Of a stretch of DNA of 64,000 nucleotides, positions 38,642-47,722 are shown in pieces. The stretch spans positions 6,362 to 70,361 of the forward strand of contig JBNLGI010000083.1 in the NCBI GenBank assembly GCA_050305975.1. The letters run 5' to 3'. The stretch is from Thiodiazotropha sp050305975. GTDB taxonomy: Bacteria; Pseudomonadota; Gammaproteobacteria; Chromatiales; Chromatiaceae. The position numbers and the translations under genes were made by a program. Positions within the stretch are counted from its first letter, which is position 1. The number at the start of each line of letters is the position of its first letter. Below the pieces are notes generated by a model that worked only from the letters and a program-made list of their open reading frames with translations, was not told where the DNA came from and searched no databases.

Positions 38642-38830
38642 GGTGGTTGACCCGTACGGCGCAATTCATGTGGCAGCGCTGAAAAACCCTCTTGATGTCG
38701 GTGGCTTTGACAGGTGCGAATCCCATTCCGGCAGCTATTTTTATAACATACTGATATATAACAATAATATATTATTGGCATGAGCGTTGCTTATTATTCT
38801 GCAGAGCAACATCATTGGAGTTTTTTTAAA

Positions 38831-39583
38831 GTGTATTACCGCAGTCTTTTCAACAAGTTTTTCTTGGGCCTCCTGTTCAGCGGCGCTTTCAGTCTCTCTC
38901 TGCCTCTGAATGCGGCCATGCTCGACATGTGGACCGCCGATGGCTGGTCCGTACTGGATGCCGAGGACGGCACCACACCGGGTGGTTATGTCGGCCCGGG
39001 CTGGGGCGGACAGAGCTTCGACGCCGAGTACCTGTTTTACAAGCAGGAGGGGAAAATGCTCTCGATCGGCCTGCAGAGCGGTTTTGATCTGCTTGACGGT
39101 CAGCAGGATTACTCGGGACGCACTTACTATGCCGGTGACCTGGCGGTGGCGTTCGACGGCGGTGCCTATGACTATGCCATCGATTTCGGCCTGGTGACCC
39201 GCAACATTCATCAAGTGAATGTCGGTCTCGGAAGCGGCAATCAGGACGCTGCCGGCTTCTATGCGGTGTCGCAGTGGAACAACGACATCAGTTTTGCCTC
39301 GTCGAGCCCCTTCGCGATGGACGAGGGCAGTTTCCTGACCGGTATCACCGGTTCCAGCGGTTCCGCACTGATGGCCGACGGTCTCAGCTACTACCGTATC
39401 GTGACTTTCGATCTCGATGTTCTGGGCTACAACGCCTCCACCTTCTCCGCCCACTGGACCATGTCCTGCGGCAATGATGTCGTTGAAGGTACGGCCAAGG
39501 TGCCGGAGCCGGGCATCCTGGTCCTGTTTCTGGGCGGTCTGGTCAGCATGATGGGCGGTCGTTTCCTGCGCCGCCGCGCCTGA
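38831..39583 (+). CDS. PEP-CTERM sorting-domain protein
   Basis: About 250 residues. A signal peptide (YYRSLFNKFFLGLLFSGAFS) is followed by a secreted beta-rich domain (Gly, Ser, Tyr and Trp rich). The C-terminus is a PEP-CTERM signal: VPEPGILVLFLGGLVSMMGG then RFLRRRA. Such proteins are processed by an exosortase and linked to exopolysaccharide. An acyltransferase of that system is encoded at 49.5-50.3 kb. The GTG at 38831 is the probable start because TTGGAG lies 10 bases upstream; the ATG at 38780 lacks a site and spoils the signal peptide. Confidence 0.85.
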   Translation: MYYRSLFNKFFLGLLFSGAFSLSLPLNAAMLDMWTADGWSVLDAEDGTTPGGYVGPGWGGQSFDAEYLFYKQEGKMLSIGLQSGFDLLDGQQDYSGRTYYAGDLAVAFDGGAYDYAIDFGLVTRNIHQVNVGLGSGNQDAAGFYAVSQWNNDISFASSSPFAMDEGSFLTGITGSSGSALMADGLSYYRIVTFDLDVLGYNASTFSAHWTMSCGNDVVEGTAKVPEPGILVLFLGGLVSMMGGRFLRRRA

Positions 39584-39602
39584 TCTGATTCGGTAGAAGC
39601 AT

Positions 39603-39669
39603 GGTGGGGGCTCCCCCCCCACCTGGCTTCAGCCATCAGACCCCACAATGATCCCCCCACGGGGGGATC
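39603..39669. terminator. Two GC-rich hairpins after the PEP-CTERM gene
   Basis: Hairpin 1 has arms GGTGGGGG (39603-39610) and CCCCCACC (39616-39623). Hairpin 2 is GATCCCCC (39650-39657) and GGGGGATC (39662-39669) with a CACG loop. Neither is followed by a T-run, so they may terminate transcription poorly or simply protect the mRNA end. Hairpin 1 is similar in style to the GGTGGGGC palindromes at 46020 and 63086. The stretch 39670-39861 shows nothing further. Confidence 0.45.
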
Positions 39670-39861
39670 GACTCAGCCGCTCACTTTCCCAACTTTCACC
39701 TGAACTGAAAGTCCCACTCATCCCCTGGCCTTCGGCGGGACGCCATCAGGTCTTCGAAGCGGTGATCCGCCTTCGCGATGCGTCGCAGCGAATCTCCCGC
39801 GCACTTCCATCCGGCAATCCGCGTACACCTTGTTTCCAGCGGGTCTTAAATCGTTGTCCGC

Positions 39862-40503
39862 TCAGCGTGTGTGCGTGATGCGGCGATATTTGGGCAGGCC
39901 GAGATCCCAATAGAGCGCAGCCAGGCGTAACAGGAAGATGACGCCACCCGCTATCAGCGCCGAAAGCGTGGCGTCGAAGCCGATCCGCAACAGCCCGATC
40001 AGCAGCAGCGCGCCGATCCAGGCCGCCGTGGCGTAGAGCGGTCCCTGGAATACCAGCGGCTCCTCGTTACACAGCACGTCGCGCAGGATGCCTCCCATGA
40101 CGCCGGTGATCACGCCCATGAAACTGGCCACCAGCCAGGGGCTCTCCAACAGCAGCGCGACCTTGCAGCCGGCCACGGTGAACAGCGCCAGTCCCAGGGC
40201 GTCCGGTATCAGGAACAGCCTCCCCGGCAGGTCGATGTGGCGAGCCAGGAAGAAGGTGAGCAGCGCGGCGCCCATGGCGACGAAGAGGTAGGTCTGGTCG
40301 GCCACCCAGAAGACCGTGCGGTCGAGCAGCAGATCGCGCAGGGTGCCGCCGCCAAGTGCCGCGGCCATGGCGATCACCATCATGCCGAAGAGGTCGAACG
40401 GGCGCTTGCCCGCCTCCAGTACGGCGGCGGCGGCCATCACCGCCACCGCGCACTGGGTGAAGCCGTAGATGAGGGCGCTGACCGGCAGTTCGATCGGGTT
40501 CAT
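39862..40503 (-). CDS. TRIC-type channel family protein (UPF0126)
   Basis: A 213-residue integral membrane protein with seven hydrophobic segments and a repeated glycine motif: ALGGGTLRDLLLDR and GVMGGILRDVLCNE. This is the signature of the bacterial UPF0126/TRIC family (YadS, YicG). These form trimeric monovalent-cation channels, or act as glycine uptake proteins in some species. The start ATG overlaps the stop of the preceding minus-strand mechanosensitive channel gene by an ATGA (40500-40503), so the two are translationally coupled. Confidence 0.88.
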   Translation of the reverse strand: MNPIELPVSALIYGFTQCAVAVMAAAAVLEAGKRPFDLFGMMVIAMAAALGGGTLRDLLLDRTVFWVADQTYLFVAMGAALLTFFLARHIDLPGRLFLIPDALGLALFTVAGCKVALLLESPWLVASFMGVITGVMGGILRDVLCNEEPLVFQGPLYATAAWIGALLLIGLLRIGFDATLSALIAGGVIFLLRLAALYWDLGLPKYRRITHTR

Positions 40504-43500
40504 TCGGGCTCGGATTTGCGCGGCGCGCGGCTGAGACGGATATCGAGCGGCCGGCTGGTATCCAGGTGCAGGTCGCGCTGGGGAAAGGCGATGCTTATAC
40601 CCGCCTGGTTGAACTTACGGTTGATCGCCTCGTGCAGGGCGGTGATGGTCGGCAGCCGGTTCTCCATGGCGCCAAGGTAGGTACGCAGCAGCAGGGTCAG
40701 GGCGTTGTCGCCGAAACCCTCGAAAGTGGCCACCGGTGGCGGATCCTCGAGCACGTTCTCATTCTCATGGGCCGCTTCGAGCATCAGCGACATGGCCTGA
40801 TTCACGTTGCTGCCGTAGGCCACGCCGACGGTGACGACCACCCGGTTGACCTTGTCGGTCAGGGTCCAGTTGACCACCCGCCCGGTAATGAACTCCTTGT
40901 TGGGGATCAGTAGCTCCTGCTTGTCGTAGTTGATGATGGTGGTGGCGCGGATACGGATGCGTGAGACCACGCCGGTAGTGTTGTCGAGGGTCACCACGTC
41001 GCCGACCCGGATCGGCCGTTCGAACAGCAGGATGATGCCACTGATGAAGTTGGCCACGATCTCCTGCAGACCGAAACCAAGGCCGACGCCGAGTGCCGCT
41101 ACCAGCCACTGGATGCTCGACCACTGGAAGCCGATGGTGCTGAAGGCGGAGATGACGCCGATGGCGACGATCAGGTACTGCAGCAGGGTGGTCAGCGCGT
41201 AGCGGGCGCCGGCATCGAGGGGCAGGCGCTGCAACAGGGTGATCTCCAGCACGCCGGGCAGGTTCTTGGCCGCTAGCAGAGTGACCGCCAGCGCCACCAG
41301 ACCCACCAGCAGGTCGCTCAGGGAGAGGGGGGTCAGGGTGGTGACGCCGTCCACGACCTCCTGGGTGGAGATGGGCAGTACGATCTTGTTGAAGAAATCG
41401 AGGGCCGGCAGCAGGTCGCCCCAGATCATCCAGGTGCCGACCACGGCGCTGAAGAGATAGACAAAGCGGACCAGCCGCTTGGCCTGTTCACCCAGGGCAT
41501 CGAAGTTGATCTCCGGGATCTCCACGGCAATGGCGGCCGACTCGTCCTCCGCGGTGTGTTGTTCCTGCTCGCGCTGGGAGCGCAGCTCCTCGCGTTTGCG
41601 CAGGGCGTTTTCAAAGCGCAGGCGGCGTTCGGCGACGAAGAGGTAGCGCAGCAGCAGCTCTCTGAGAAAGAACAGCCCGACGAAGAACCAGAAGGTCACC
41701 TCCAGGTGCTCCAACAGTCTCAGGGCCAGCGTCTGATAGCCCAGCGCGGTGGAGATGATCATGCCGGCCCCGATCAGCAGCAGCAGCGGGAACCAGAGAA
41801 AATGGAGCTGCACCAGCAGACTCTGCGGACTCGACTGACGCCAGCCGCTCATCAGTTCGCTCGGTTTCTGCAACAGGCGGAACAGGAACACCAGGGTTAT
41901 CAGCATGATGGTGATCACCGACAGGCGGCCGATCACCATCGCCTCCGCCGGCAGGTTGGCGCCGGCGCTGAGCGCCACCAGGAAGCGGATCGGTGCGATC
42001 ACGGGGATCACCCAGCGCAACTCCCTGCTCAGCGGGTCGCAGACTCTCCGCTCCCACCGCAGGTGGCGGACGCCGACACCTTCGGGGCGGCAGACTTCGT
42101 AGAGCAGCAGTCCGGCGGTCAAAGTGATGCCCACCTTGATCAGGGCGTCGGCAAAGGCGACCGTGAAGGGTGCCGCCGTGGGCAGTAGCTTCAGCTGCAG
42201 GCCGATGCCGATCAGCAGCAACGGCAGCAGTGCAATCTTGACCAGGGTGAAGAACAGGGCCCAGAGCGTGAGCTGAAAGCTGTCTTTGCGGATTTTGCGT
42301 ACCGATTTCGCCAGCAGCGGCAGTCGCAGGGCGGCGGTGTTGCGGTAGCGGATCTGCAGGCCGACCAGCACGATCAGGAGGAGGACCATCACGGGTCTGT
42401 GGGTGATCGCCGAGTACAGGTCCATGACCAGTTGGGCCCACTTCTCTCCCCGGAAGATCCAGCCCAGGCTAGCGGTCAGGGTCTTGACGTTGGTCAGGTT
42501 GCCGCTGGAGATCCAGATCAGCTGATCGTTGATGTAGTTGATGTAGGATTCGCTGACCTCCGCCAGCTGGCGTTCCGCCAGGTCGAGGGAAGTGAGCTGG
42601 GCGATGTAGCGGCTATAGACCTTTTGCAGCTCGTTGAGTGCTTCGCGGCGGGACTGGGCCAGGTTTTCGGTCAGGCTGCGAAGGTCCTTGCCCTCCGGAT
42701 GCGTGGCGCCATCGGGCAGCTCTTCCAGCGTGCGCGCCACCACTTGCTGCAGATTGCCCCGCTCCCGCAGCAGTTCCTCGATATTGATCTGGCGGTCGGT
42801 CGCCTGGTTGATCTCCTGCTTGCGCTGCGCCGAGTTTCGGCTGTAGCTGCGGAAGGAGGGCAGGGCTTCGCGGCGGCGATAGAGCATGCTGCCGATGGCT
42901 TCGCTGGCGCCGACCACCTCGACCCGCTGGCGGGTGCTGGCGAAGTCGGTGCGGATCTCGTCCAGCTGCTGTTTCGCGGTCGCCAGATTGTAGGTGACCT
43001 GTTTCTCGCGATAGACCAGCTCCTCCAGTTCGGTCCGGTTGCGGGCGTTCTCCTCGGCGATCTTGCGCAGCGGCTCCGGCAGGTTGGCGGTCTCCGCCTG
43101 TAACTGTTCGGCGGCCTCTCTCGCTCTGCTGGCCTGGCTTTCGCGCAGGGCGGCGGCGGCGGTGTTGAGCTGCTCCAGGTCGGCCTGCAGTCGGCTGATC
43201 AGGTTGGCGGTGCTATCCCGCTGGGCCTGGGCCAGGTTGGTCAGTAAGCTCTGGTTGCCGAGTTTGAGCTTGAGCAGATTGAGTTCGGCCTGGCGCAGTT
43301 GATAGCGGCTCTTGAGCGAGAGCACCCGGGCCTGGGTCAGGGCCTTGGGTTCGCCCGCCGGCAGATCCTTGATCTCCTGCTGGATCTGGGACAGGGTCTT
43401 GGTGCGCTCGTCGATCTGTTCGTTGATCTGTTTGCTGCCGACCAGCAGCTTGGCGAGCGACTCCAGCTGCAACTTCTGCTCTTCGCGCGCATTGGTCAGG

Positions 43501-43910
43501 TTGAGTTCGTCCTGGCTGATGCGCAGCTCCAGCGTCGGCAGATCGGCATTGTCGATGACCCGCTTCAGATCCCGCTCGTCCTTGTCTCCGGCAGACTTCT
43601 GTTTCAGCTCCGCGATGCGTTGTGGTGCGTTCTTTACCGTCTGTTCGAGCTGAGTGCGCTCGTCGCGGGCCTTGTCGACCAGCTGTAGCCAGTTTGCCGC
43701 CTGGTCGTACATCTCCCTGGCCTTGGCTTTTTGCGTCTCGTCCAGCGTCTGATCCGTATCGATGGTCGATTTCGCCGATTCCACCAGTCTCAGGGTGGGT
43801 ACTTCACTACTCAACAGGTCGTCGCCGGGCTGGTCAGCAGCGATGATCGCTGATGGCACAGCGAGCGCCAGCAAAAGGGTGAACAGAGAGACGGCTCGGA
43901 TCAGGCTCAT
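40500..43910 (-). CDS. MscK/MscM-type large mechanosensitive channel
   Basis: An 1136-residue member of the MscS family. A signal peptide (about 1-25) leads into a long helical periplasmic region (about 25-480), rich in coiled-coil heptads (KSRYQLRQAELNLLKLKL). About eight transmembrane helices follow (490-905). The MscS core has a pore helix with GVGLGFGLQEIVANFISGI, then the FERPIRVGDVV beta domain and GAMENRLPTITAL near the C-terminus. It releases solutes on hypoosmotic shock. The final domain ends normally. It is first in a two-gene operon with the TRIC-like gene. Confidence 0.92.
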   Translation of the reverse strand: MSLIRAVSLFTLLLALAVPSAIIAADQPGDDLLSSEVPTLRLVESAKSTIDTDQTLDETQKAKAREMYDQAANWLQLVDKARDERTQLEQTVKNAPQRIAELKQKSAGDKDERDLKRVIDNADLPTLELRISQDELNLTNAREEQKLQLESLAKLLVGSKQINEQIDERTKTLSQIQQEIKDLPAGEPKALTQARVLSLKSRYQLRQAELNLLKLKLGNQSLLTNLAQAQRDSTANLISRLQADLEQLNTAAAALRESQASRAREAAEQLQAETANLPEPLRKIAEENARNRTELEELVYREKQVTYNLATAKQQLDEIRTDFASTRQRVEVVGASEAIGSMLYRRREALPSFRSYSRNSAQRKQEINQATDRQINIEELLRERGNLQQVVARTLEELPDGATHPEGKDLRSLTENLAQSRREALNELQKVYSRYIAQLTSLDLAERQLAEVSESYINYINDQLIWISSGNLTNVKTLTASLGWIFRGEKWAQLVMDLYSAITHRPVMVLLLIVLVGLQIRYRNTAALRLPLLAKSVRKIRKDSFQLTLWALFFTLVKIALLPLLLIGIGLQLKLLPTAAPFTVAFADALIKVGITLTAGLLLYEVCRPEGVGVRHLRWERRVCDPLSRELRWVIPVIAPIRFLVALSAGANLPAEAMVIGRLSVITIMLITLVFLFRLLQKPSELMSGWRQSSPQSLLVQLHFLWFPLLLLIGAGMIISTALGYQTLALRLLEHLEVTFWFFVGLFFLRELLLRYLFVAERRLRFENALRKREELRSQREQEQHTAEDESAAIAVEIPEINFDALGEQAKRLVRFVYLFSAVVGTWMIWGDLLPALDFFNKIVLPISTQEVVDGVTTLTPLSLSDLLVGLVALAVTLLAAKNLPGVLEITLLQRLPLDAGARYALTTLLQYLIVAIGVISAFSTIGFQWSSIQWLVAALGVGLGFGLQEIVANFISGIILLFERPIRVGDVVTLDNTTGVVSRIRIRATTIINYDKQELLIPNKEFITGRVVNWTLTDKVNRVVVTVGVAYGSNVNQAMSLMLEAAHENENVLEDPPPVATFEGFGDNALTLLLRTYLGAMENRLPTITALHEAINRKFNQAGISIAFPQRDLHLDTSRPLDIRLSRAPRKSEPE

Positions 43911-44090
43911 AGGGTGACGATGCTCGGGTTGCGGAAAATCTGCCTTTGTTCCCGGCCGCGTGATTTGGTTTCAACTTATCGCCGGAGATGCGGCAGGGAT
44001 CGTTGATTGGCATTATTTACCAGCCGCTGGTCGCTTTCCACACCCCCGGGCGTTCAATCGCCTGGAAGAGACGGGCCGATGATGTCGCGT

Positions 44091-44576
44091 TCAGTCAGCG
44101 CTGTGAGCCTTGGATGCCGCTATGGGTGCTTCGGCCGGATCGGAAATCGACAGACCGTTCGTTTGCGGGATCGGTTCCGCGGCCGGTTCCGGGCGTTGCC
44201 ACAACCAGCCGGCGACCAGCGCCAGGGTGAGTCCGAGCAGAAGCGAAACGGGCCAGGTGGGCTGGCCGAGCAGATGCAGCAACAGGTAGCCGGCGGCGAT
44301 ACCGCCAATCGCCAGCCGTTTGCCGCTGCGTGTCATCATGCCGTGTGCGACGAAGAGGTGGACGGGGTGGCCGAAGCGGGGGTGTGAAAGGATCCGCTGC
44401 GTCAGGTGTGGCGCGCTGCGGGACCAGCACCAGACCGCGCCGATCCAGAACACAGTAGTCGGCATCACCGGCAGAAAGATGCCGACCACGCCGAGGACGA
44501 ACAGCGACCAGCCGCCGGCCAACAGCCAGGGGCGGCTTCTGCGCGCGGGTTGCGGGTTGCTGTTCGCCGTGCTCAT
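44091..44576 (-). CDS. DUF454 (YbaN-like) membrane protein
   Basis: A roughly 161-residue inner-membrane protein. The conserved DUF454 region is present: RPWLLAGGWSLFVLGVVGIFLPVMPTT (split here by prose) is followed by CWSRSAPHLTQRILSHPRFG, and a further pair of membrane segments (about 90-125). The function of YbaN-type proteins is not established. The start at 44576 has AGGA 9 bases upstream; an ATG at 44585, three codons earlier, is an equal possibility. It lies downstream of the metal-exporter gene in the same direction with a 76-base gap. Confidence 0.84.
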   Translation of the reverse strand: MSTANSNPQPARRSRPWLLAGGWSLFVLGVVGIFLPVMPTTVFWIGAVWCWSRSAPHLTQRILSHPRFGHPVHLFVAHGMMTRSGKRLAIGGIAAGYLLLHLLGQPTWPVSLLLGLTLALVAGWLWQRPEPAAEPIPQTNGLSISDPAEAPIAASKAHSAD

Positions 44577-44652
44577 GCTCTGCATCCTATACTCTCAGAC
44601 TGCGGCGTGCCGGGCGGGGTACGCCTGTAGTGTTTGGGGTATTTGCGTCCCA

Positions 44653-45828
44653 TCAGGCCTCGACCAGCCAGTACCAGGCGTAGGCCGCCAGCAGGGCGGG
44701 AAGCGTACTGTAGAGTGTAGCCGCCAACGCCGCCTTGGGTGCCGCCGCGATAGCTGGAAAGAGCGCATCGCCATCATTGGCGATGGCATTGCCGAGTTGG
44801 GCCGAGAGTGGCATGGCGCCGCTCAGGTAGAGCGAGGTGACCACGATCTGCGGTCCGCAGCCGGGCACGAATCCGACCAGAATCGCCAGCGCCGGCACCA
44901 GCGGGGCCCAGACGGCGATGGCCGTGCTCGGGTCGAAGCCGAGGCCGGCCACCATCAGCTCGTAGCCGAGAAAGGCGAAGATCACCCAGCTGCTGACGAA
45001 GTTGGTGTCGTCGACGATACGGCGCAGCGCCGGGGGGGCGATCTCGCAGCCGGCGCTGTCGCAGGGGGCGTTTTCGCCGCCGCGAACCACCCACATGCCG
45101 AGTGCGAGCAGGGAGCCGGCAAGCCCGAGCAGCATGGCCGGCGAACCGGGCAGGAACTCGTCTATATCGATCTGAAAGGCACCGAGAATACCGATCACCA
45201 GGCCGGGAAGCGCCAGCGCCACCCACGGCACCTCGTCTCGACGCCAGGTTGTGGGCAGCCAGGCCTGGCGGGACAGCTGCGGGGGCCTGGCGGAGTCGCC
45301 TTGTGGTCGCAGGAAGTCGGGACCGTGCCAGGCATCGACCGCATAGCCGGTAATCATGCCCATCACGGCACTGACCACGAGCACCATACCGGCGGTGGCC
45401 GGTTCCCGGGCCATGAGCAGGAACATGGCGTCGCCCATGGTGGCGATAAGGGTCGCCACCAGGCCGCCGAAGCTGAGGTGTCCGCGGGTGAACTGGGTCA
45501 CCGCGACGATGGCTCCGCCACAGCCGGGAAAGGAGCCGAGCAGGATGCCCGCCGGTACATGCCAGCGTCTGTAGCGGTCGAGCAGGGTGGCGAGATCGAT
45601 GCCGAGGCCGCGCTCCGCCGCCAGCACCAGCGCAAGGGTGCCGGCGACGAAGACGGAGACCGCCAGATAGGCCTCGGAAAGGGCGCCGGCCGCGGCCTCG
45701 ATGCCGCCGGGGATGGCGAGGGCGGCCAGGGTAAAGAGCGTGACCACCCCGGCGCGTCTGGCTCTGGGGTCGAGGGAGAAACCCGCGGCTGGGCGGTGAT
45801 GCTGAAGGACCTGGGTCAGTGTGGTCAT
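44653..45828 (-). CDS. Putative 10-TM heavy-metal exporter (ArsP_2 family)
   Basis: A 391-residue polytopic membrane protein in two homologous halves. Each half has a PGCG motif followed by a conserved helix: LGSFPGCGGAIVAVTQFTRG in the first and FVPGCGPQIVVTSLYLSG in the second. Paired GDAMF and GDALF motifs follow. This is the layout of the putative manganese/heavy-metal exporters grouped in ArsP_2 (formerly DUF2899). A cytosolic loop carries CDSAGCE, a likely metal site. The gene has a 240-base leader containing the dyad at 45909-45923, which suggests metal- or stress-dependent control. The metal itself is not deducible. Confidence 0.84.
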   Translation of the reverse strand: MTTLTQVLQHHRPAAGFSLDPRARRAGVVTLFTLAALAIPGGIEAAAGALSEAYLAVSVFVAGTLALVLAAERGLGIDLATLLDRYRRWHVPAGILLGSFPGCGGAIVAVTQFTRGHLSFGGLVATLIATMGDAMFLLMAREPATAGMVLVVSAVMGMITGYAVDAWHGPDFLRPQGDSARPPQLSRQAWLPTTWRRDEVPWVALALPGLVIGILGAFQIDIDEFLPGSPAMLLGLAGSLLALGMWVVRGGENAPCDSAGCEIAPPALRRIVDDTNFVSSWVIFAFLGYELMVAGLGFDPSTAIAVWAPLVPALAILVGFVPGCGPQIVVTSLYLSGAMPLSAQLGNAIANDGDALFPAIAAAPKAALAATLYSTLPALLAAYAWYWLVEA

Positions 45829-45908
45829 GGGGGCGGCCTGTCACCAATAAAAGCATTGTTGATGACAGGTTAGAAGACCCATATTGATATGTTAAATCGT
45901 TTATTTAC

Positions 45909-45923
45909 ACCAATATGATTGGT
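45909..45923. promoter_or_regulatory. Operator-like inverted repeat upstream of the metal exporter
   Basis: Perfect arms ACCAAT (45909-45914) and ATTGGT (45918-45923) around ATG, in an AT-rich stretch about 80 bases upstream of the exporter start. Its position suits a metal-responsive repressor or activator. It does not match a consensus I know well enough to name. Confidence 0.45.
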
Positions 45924-46019
45924 ATTTAATATTATTTCTCCTTTCGCTGACTGATCCGCTTCGGTTTCCCTGTCCGGTTGTTTTACATTGATACGAATGA
46001 AAAATAACTGACCGTTATC

Positions 46020-46038
46020 GGTGGGGCCCTGCCCCACC
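46020..46038. repeat. Palindromic intergenic repeat GGTGGGGCCCTGCCCCACC
   Basis: A 19-base palindrome with arms GGTGGGGC and GCCCCACC. The same element, in the opposite orientation, occurs at 63086-63104. It sits in the exporter leader just after the VOC gene, where a stable hairpin could affect readthrough between the two genes. Confidence 0.65.
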
Positions 46039-46069
46039 AGAAAGTGCTCATCAGTCAGACAGACAGGCA

Positions 46070-46510
46070 CTAGTCTCGCTGTTTGACTACCGCTTCAGCC
46101 GCCTCGTCTTGGGGCCCGATCCAGAAAAGCGGATTGTGGGCCACCTCCCAGAGAAACCCGTCCGGGTCGCTGAAGTAACCCGAATAGCCACCCCAGAAGA
46201 CCTTCTGGCCCGGTTTCACCAATCGCGCGCCAGCGGCCACCGCCTGTCGCAGCAGGGCATCCACCTCGGCTTCCGAGGCGACATTGTGGGCCAGGGTGAA
46301 GCCCGGGAAACCCTCGCCCTCGGCCGAAACGGTGGCGTCCTCGGCCAGGGCCTCGCGTCCATAGAGGCCGAGCCAGCTGCCGTTGAGGGTGAAGAAAGCG
46401 ACCGAAGGCGGCGACTCCATCTGCGGCAGGCCGAGGCCTTCGCGGTAGAAGCGGATCGAACGTTCGAGGTCGGCGACACCGAGGGTGATCATACTGATGC
46501 GGGGCTGCAT
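46070..46510 (-). CDS. VOC-family (glyoxalase-like) protein
   Basis: A 146-residue single-domain pair of beta-alpha-beta-beta-beta modules. The start MQPRISMITLGVADLERSIRFY and the end YSGYFSDPDGFLWEVAHNP are the classic opening and closing motifs of the vicinal oxygen chelate superfamily. The final acidic residue in LWEV is the usual metal ligand. Function could be glyoxalase-like, dioxygenase-like or antibiotic-binding; the sequence alone does not decide. The ChaN-like gene ends 5 bases before its plus-side boundary and both run on the minus strand. Confidence 0.84.
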   Translation of the reverse strand: MQPRISMITLGVADLERSIRFYREGLGLPQMESPPSVAFFTLNGSWLGLYGREALAEDATVSAEGEGFPGFTLAHNVASEAEVDALLRQAVAAGARLVKPGQKVFWGGYSGYFSDPDGFLWEVAHNPLFWIGPQDEAAEAVVKQRD

Positions 46511-46515
46511 GGCGG

Positions 46516-47526
46516 TTACTCCTTGGGTTTACGGTAGAGGCGGATCAAACGCTCACAGGGATCCTCATCGTCGACCCTTGGCGTGAACCAGACATAGTCG
46601 AAAGGCAGGGTCTCGCCGCCGAACCAGCGGCGGTAGTCGGCCGGTTGGGTCAGCGACGGTTTCACCGAGGCAAACAGCAGGCTGACCAGCTTTCCCTCCC
46701 GGGTGATCTCGTCCAGCAGGTAAGGTACCCCGCGATCGCTTCGGGCGTGACCGTAACCGACCAGCAACAGGGCGCCGCCACCCACGTCGGCGCGCTGCAG
46801 GCGTTCCGACATGGTGGCGTCCCGGGTGCGCTGGGCCAGGGCCATCCCCTCCAGATTGCCGGAGATGGGCAGCCCGCAGTGAGCCTTGGACATGTCTCGC
46901 AACAGCGTCTCTTGCCGTTTCGGGGGCAGTGGCTGGTCGAGTCCGAAGCGCGTGACCAACTCCTCCGGCAACACCTCCAGGCCGCGCAGGCGCACCGAAG
47001 CGGCCTCACGGCGCGAGAGATCCATCGCCGCCAGCGGCAAGCCGGCATCCGCGGCGAATTGGATCAGTCGCTGATAACCTTGCCACTGTTGGCGACGACG
47101 CTGACTCCAGTTGAGCGCATCGGGCAACTGCTCCGCATTCTGATGCAGCGAGCGCGAAAAACGCTCCAGGGCAGGCTGATCATCGCTGGTGAAAATTTCG
47201 AGGCCGACCGAAACCCGGCGACCCTCGGCGAAGAGCGCCTTGAGGATGCGCAGCTGCAGTTGGTGGTGATCGGGATTGTTGTGAGACTCGCCGGTGATCA
47301 CATAGGGAATGGTCGCCAGGGTGTTCAGCAGGCGCTGCTCGTCTATGAAGCGCTGTGTCGCCACCTCCCAGATGCGTCCCGTCAGCGGATGCTCGCGGCC
47401 GATGGGAGACTGCCATTCGATGGCCGGTTGTGACGCGCTTGCCGGGGGTTGTGGCGAGGCGCAGAGGGAGAAGCTGGCGTGCAGGATCAGCAGGGCGGCC
47501 AACAGGCGCTGTGTGGTGCGTGACAT
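46516..47526 (-). CDS. ChaN-family haem-binding protein
   Basis: A 336-residue exported protein. The signal peptide is MSRTTQRLLAALLILHASFS. The domain has IPYVITGESHNNPDHHQLQL with a conserved GE.H, and VGLEIFTSDDQPAL and the histidine-bearing GYGHARSDRGVPYLL at its end. These are hallmarks of the ChaN/DUF399 fold, of which ChaN is an iron-regulated lipoprotein that binds haem. This one lacks a clear lipobox, so it is probably periplasmic. The start at 47526 gives a proper signal; an in-frame ATG at 47583 adds an odd basic leader. The VOC gene follows in the same operon. Confidence 0.84.
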   Translation of the reverse strand: MSRTTQRLLAALLILHASFSLCASPQPPASASQPAIEWQSPIGREHPLTGRIWEVATQRFIDEQRLLNTLATIPYVITGESHNNPDHHQLQLRILKALFAEGRRVSVGLEIFTSDDQPALERFSRSLHQNAEQLPDALNWSQRRRQQWQGYQRLIQFAADAGLPLAAMDLSRREAASVRLRGLEVLPEELVTRFGLDQPLPPKRQETLLRDMSKAHCGLPISGNLEGMALAQRTRDATMSERLQRADVGGGALLLVGYGHARSDRGVPYLLDEITREGKLVSLLFASVKPSLTQPADYRRWFGGETLPFDYVWFTPRVDDEDPCERLIRLYRKPKE

Positions 47527-47722
47527 GTCAATCCGAATTCTCCGGCTGCGGCCGTTGGCACGGGTTTCAGCTGAGACCTCCATGCGTGTAGGCGACCGGT
47601 TGCGTGGCTCGATTCAAATCCCCTGTGGGCATGCTACAGGTCGGGGCTGTGGATGTGAGCCGGTAGCTCGCTCCACCTTACCAATATAGATGACGACGAT
47701 GCGCTGCATGAGCGGACCGGGT

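Noticed and set aside
45870..46070. A 66-residue minus-strand frame with GTG start in the metal-exporter leader
   Set aside because: It spans the dispersed palindrome at 46020-46038 and the dyad at 45909-45923, so the sequence is better explained as regulatory or repeat DNA; there is no separate ribosome binding site.
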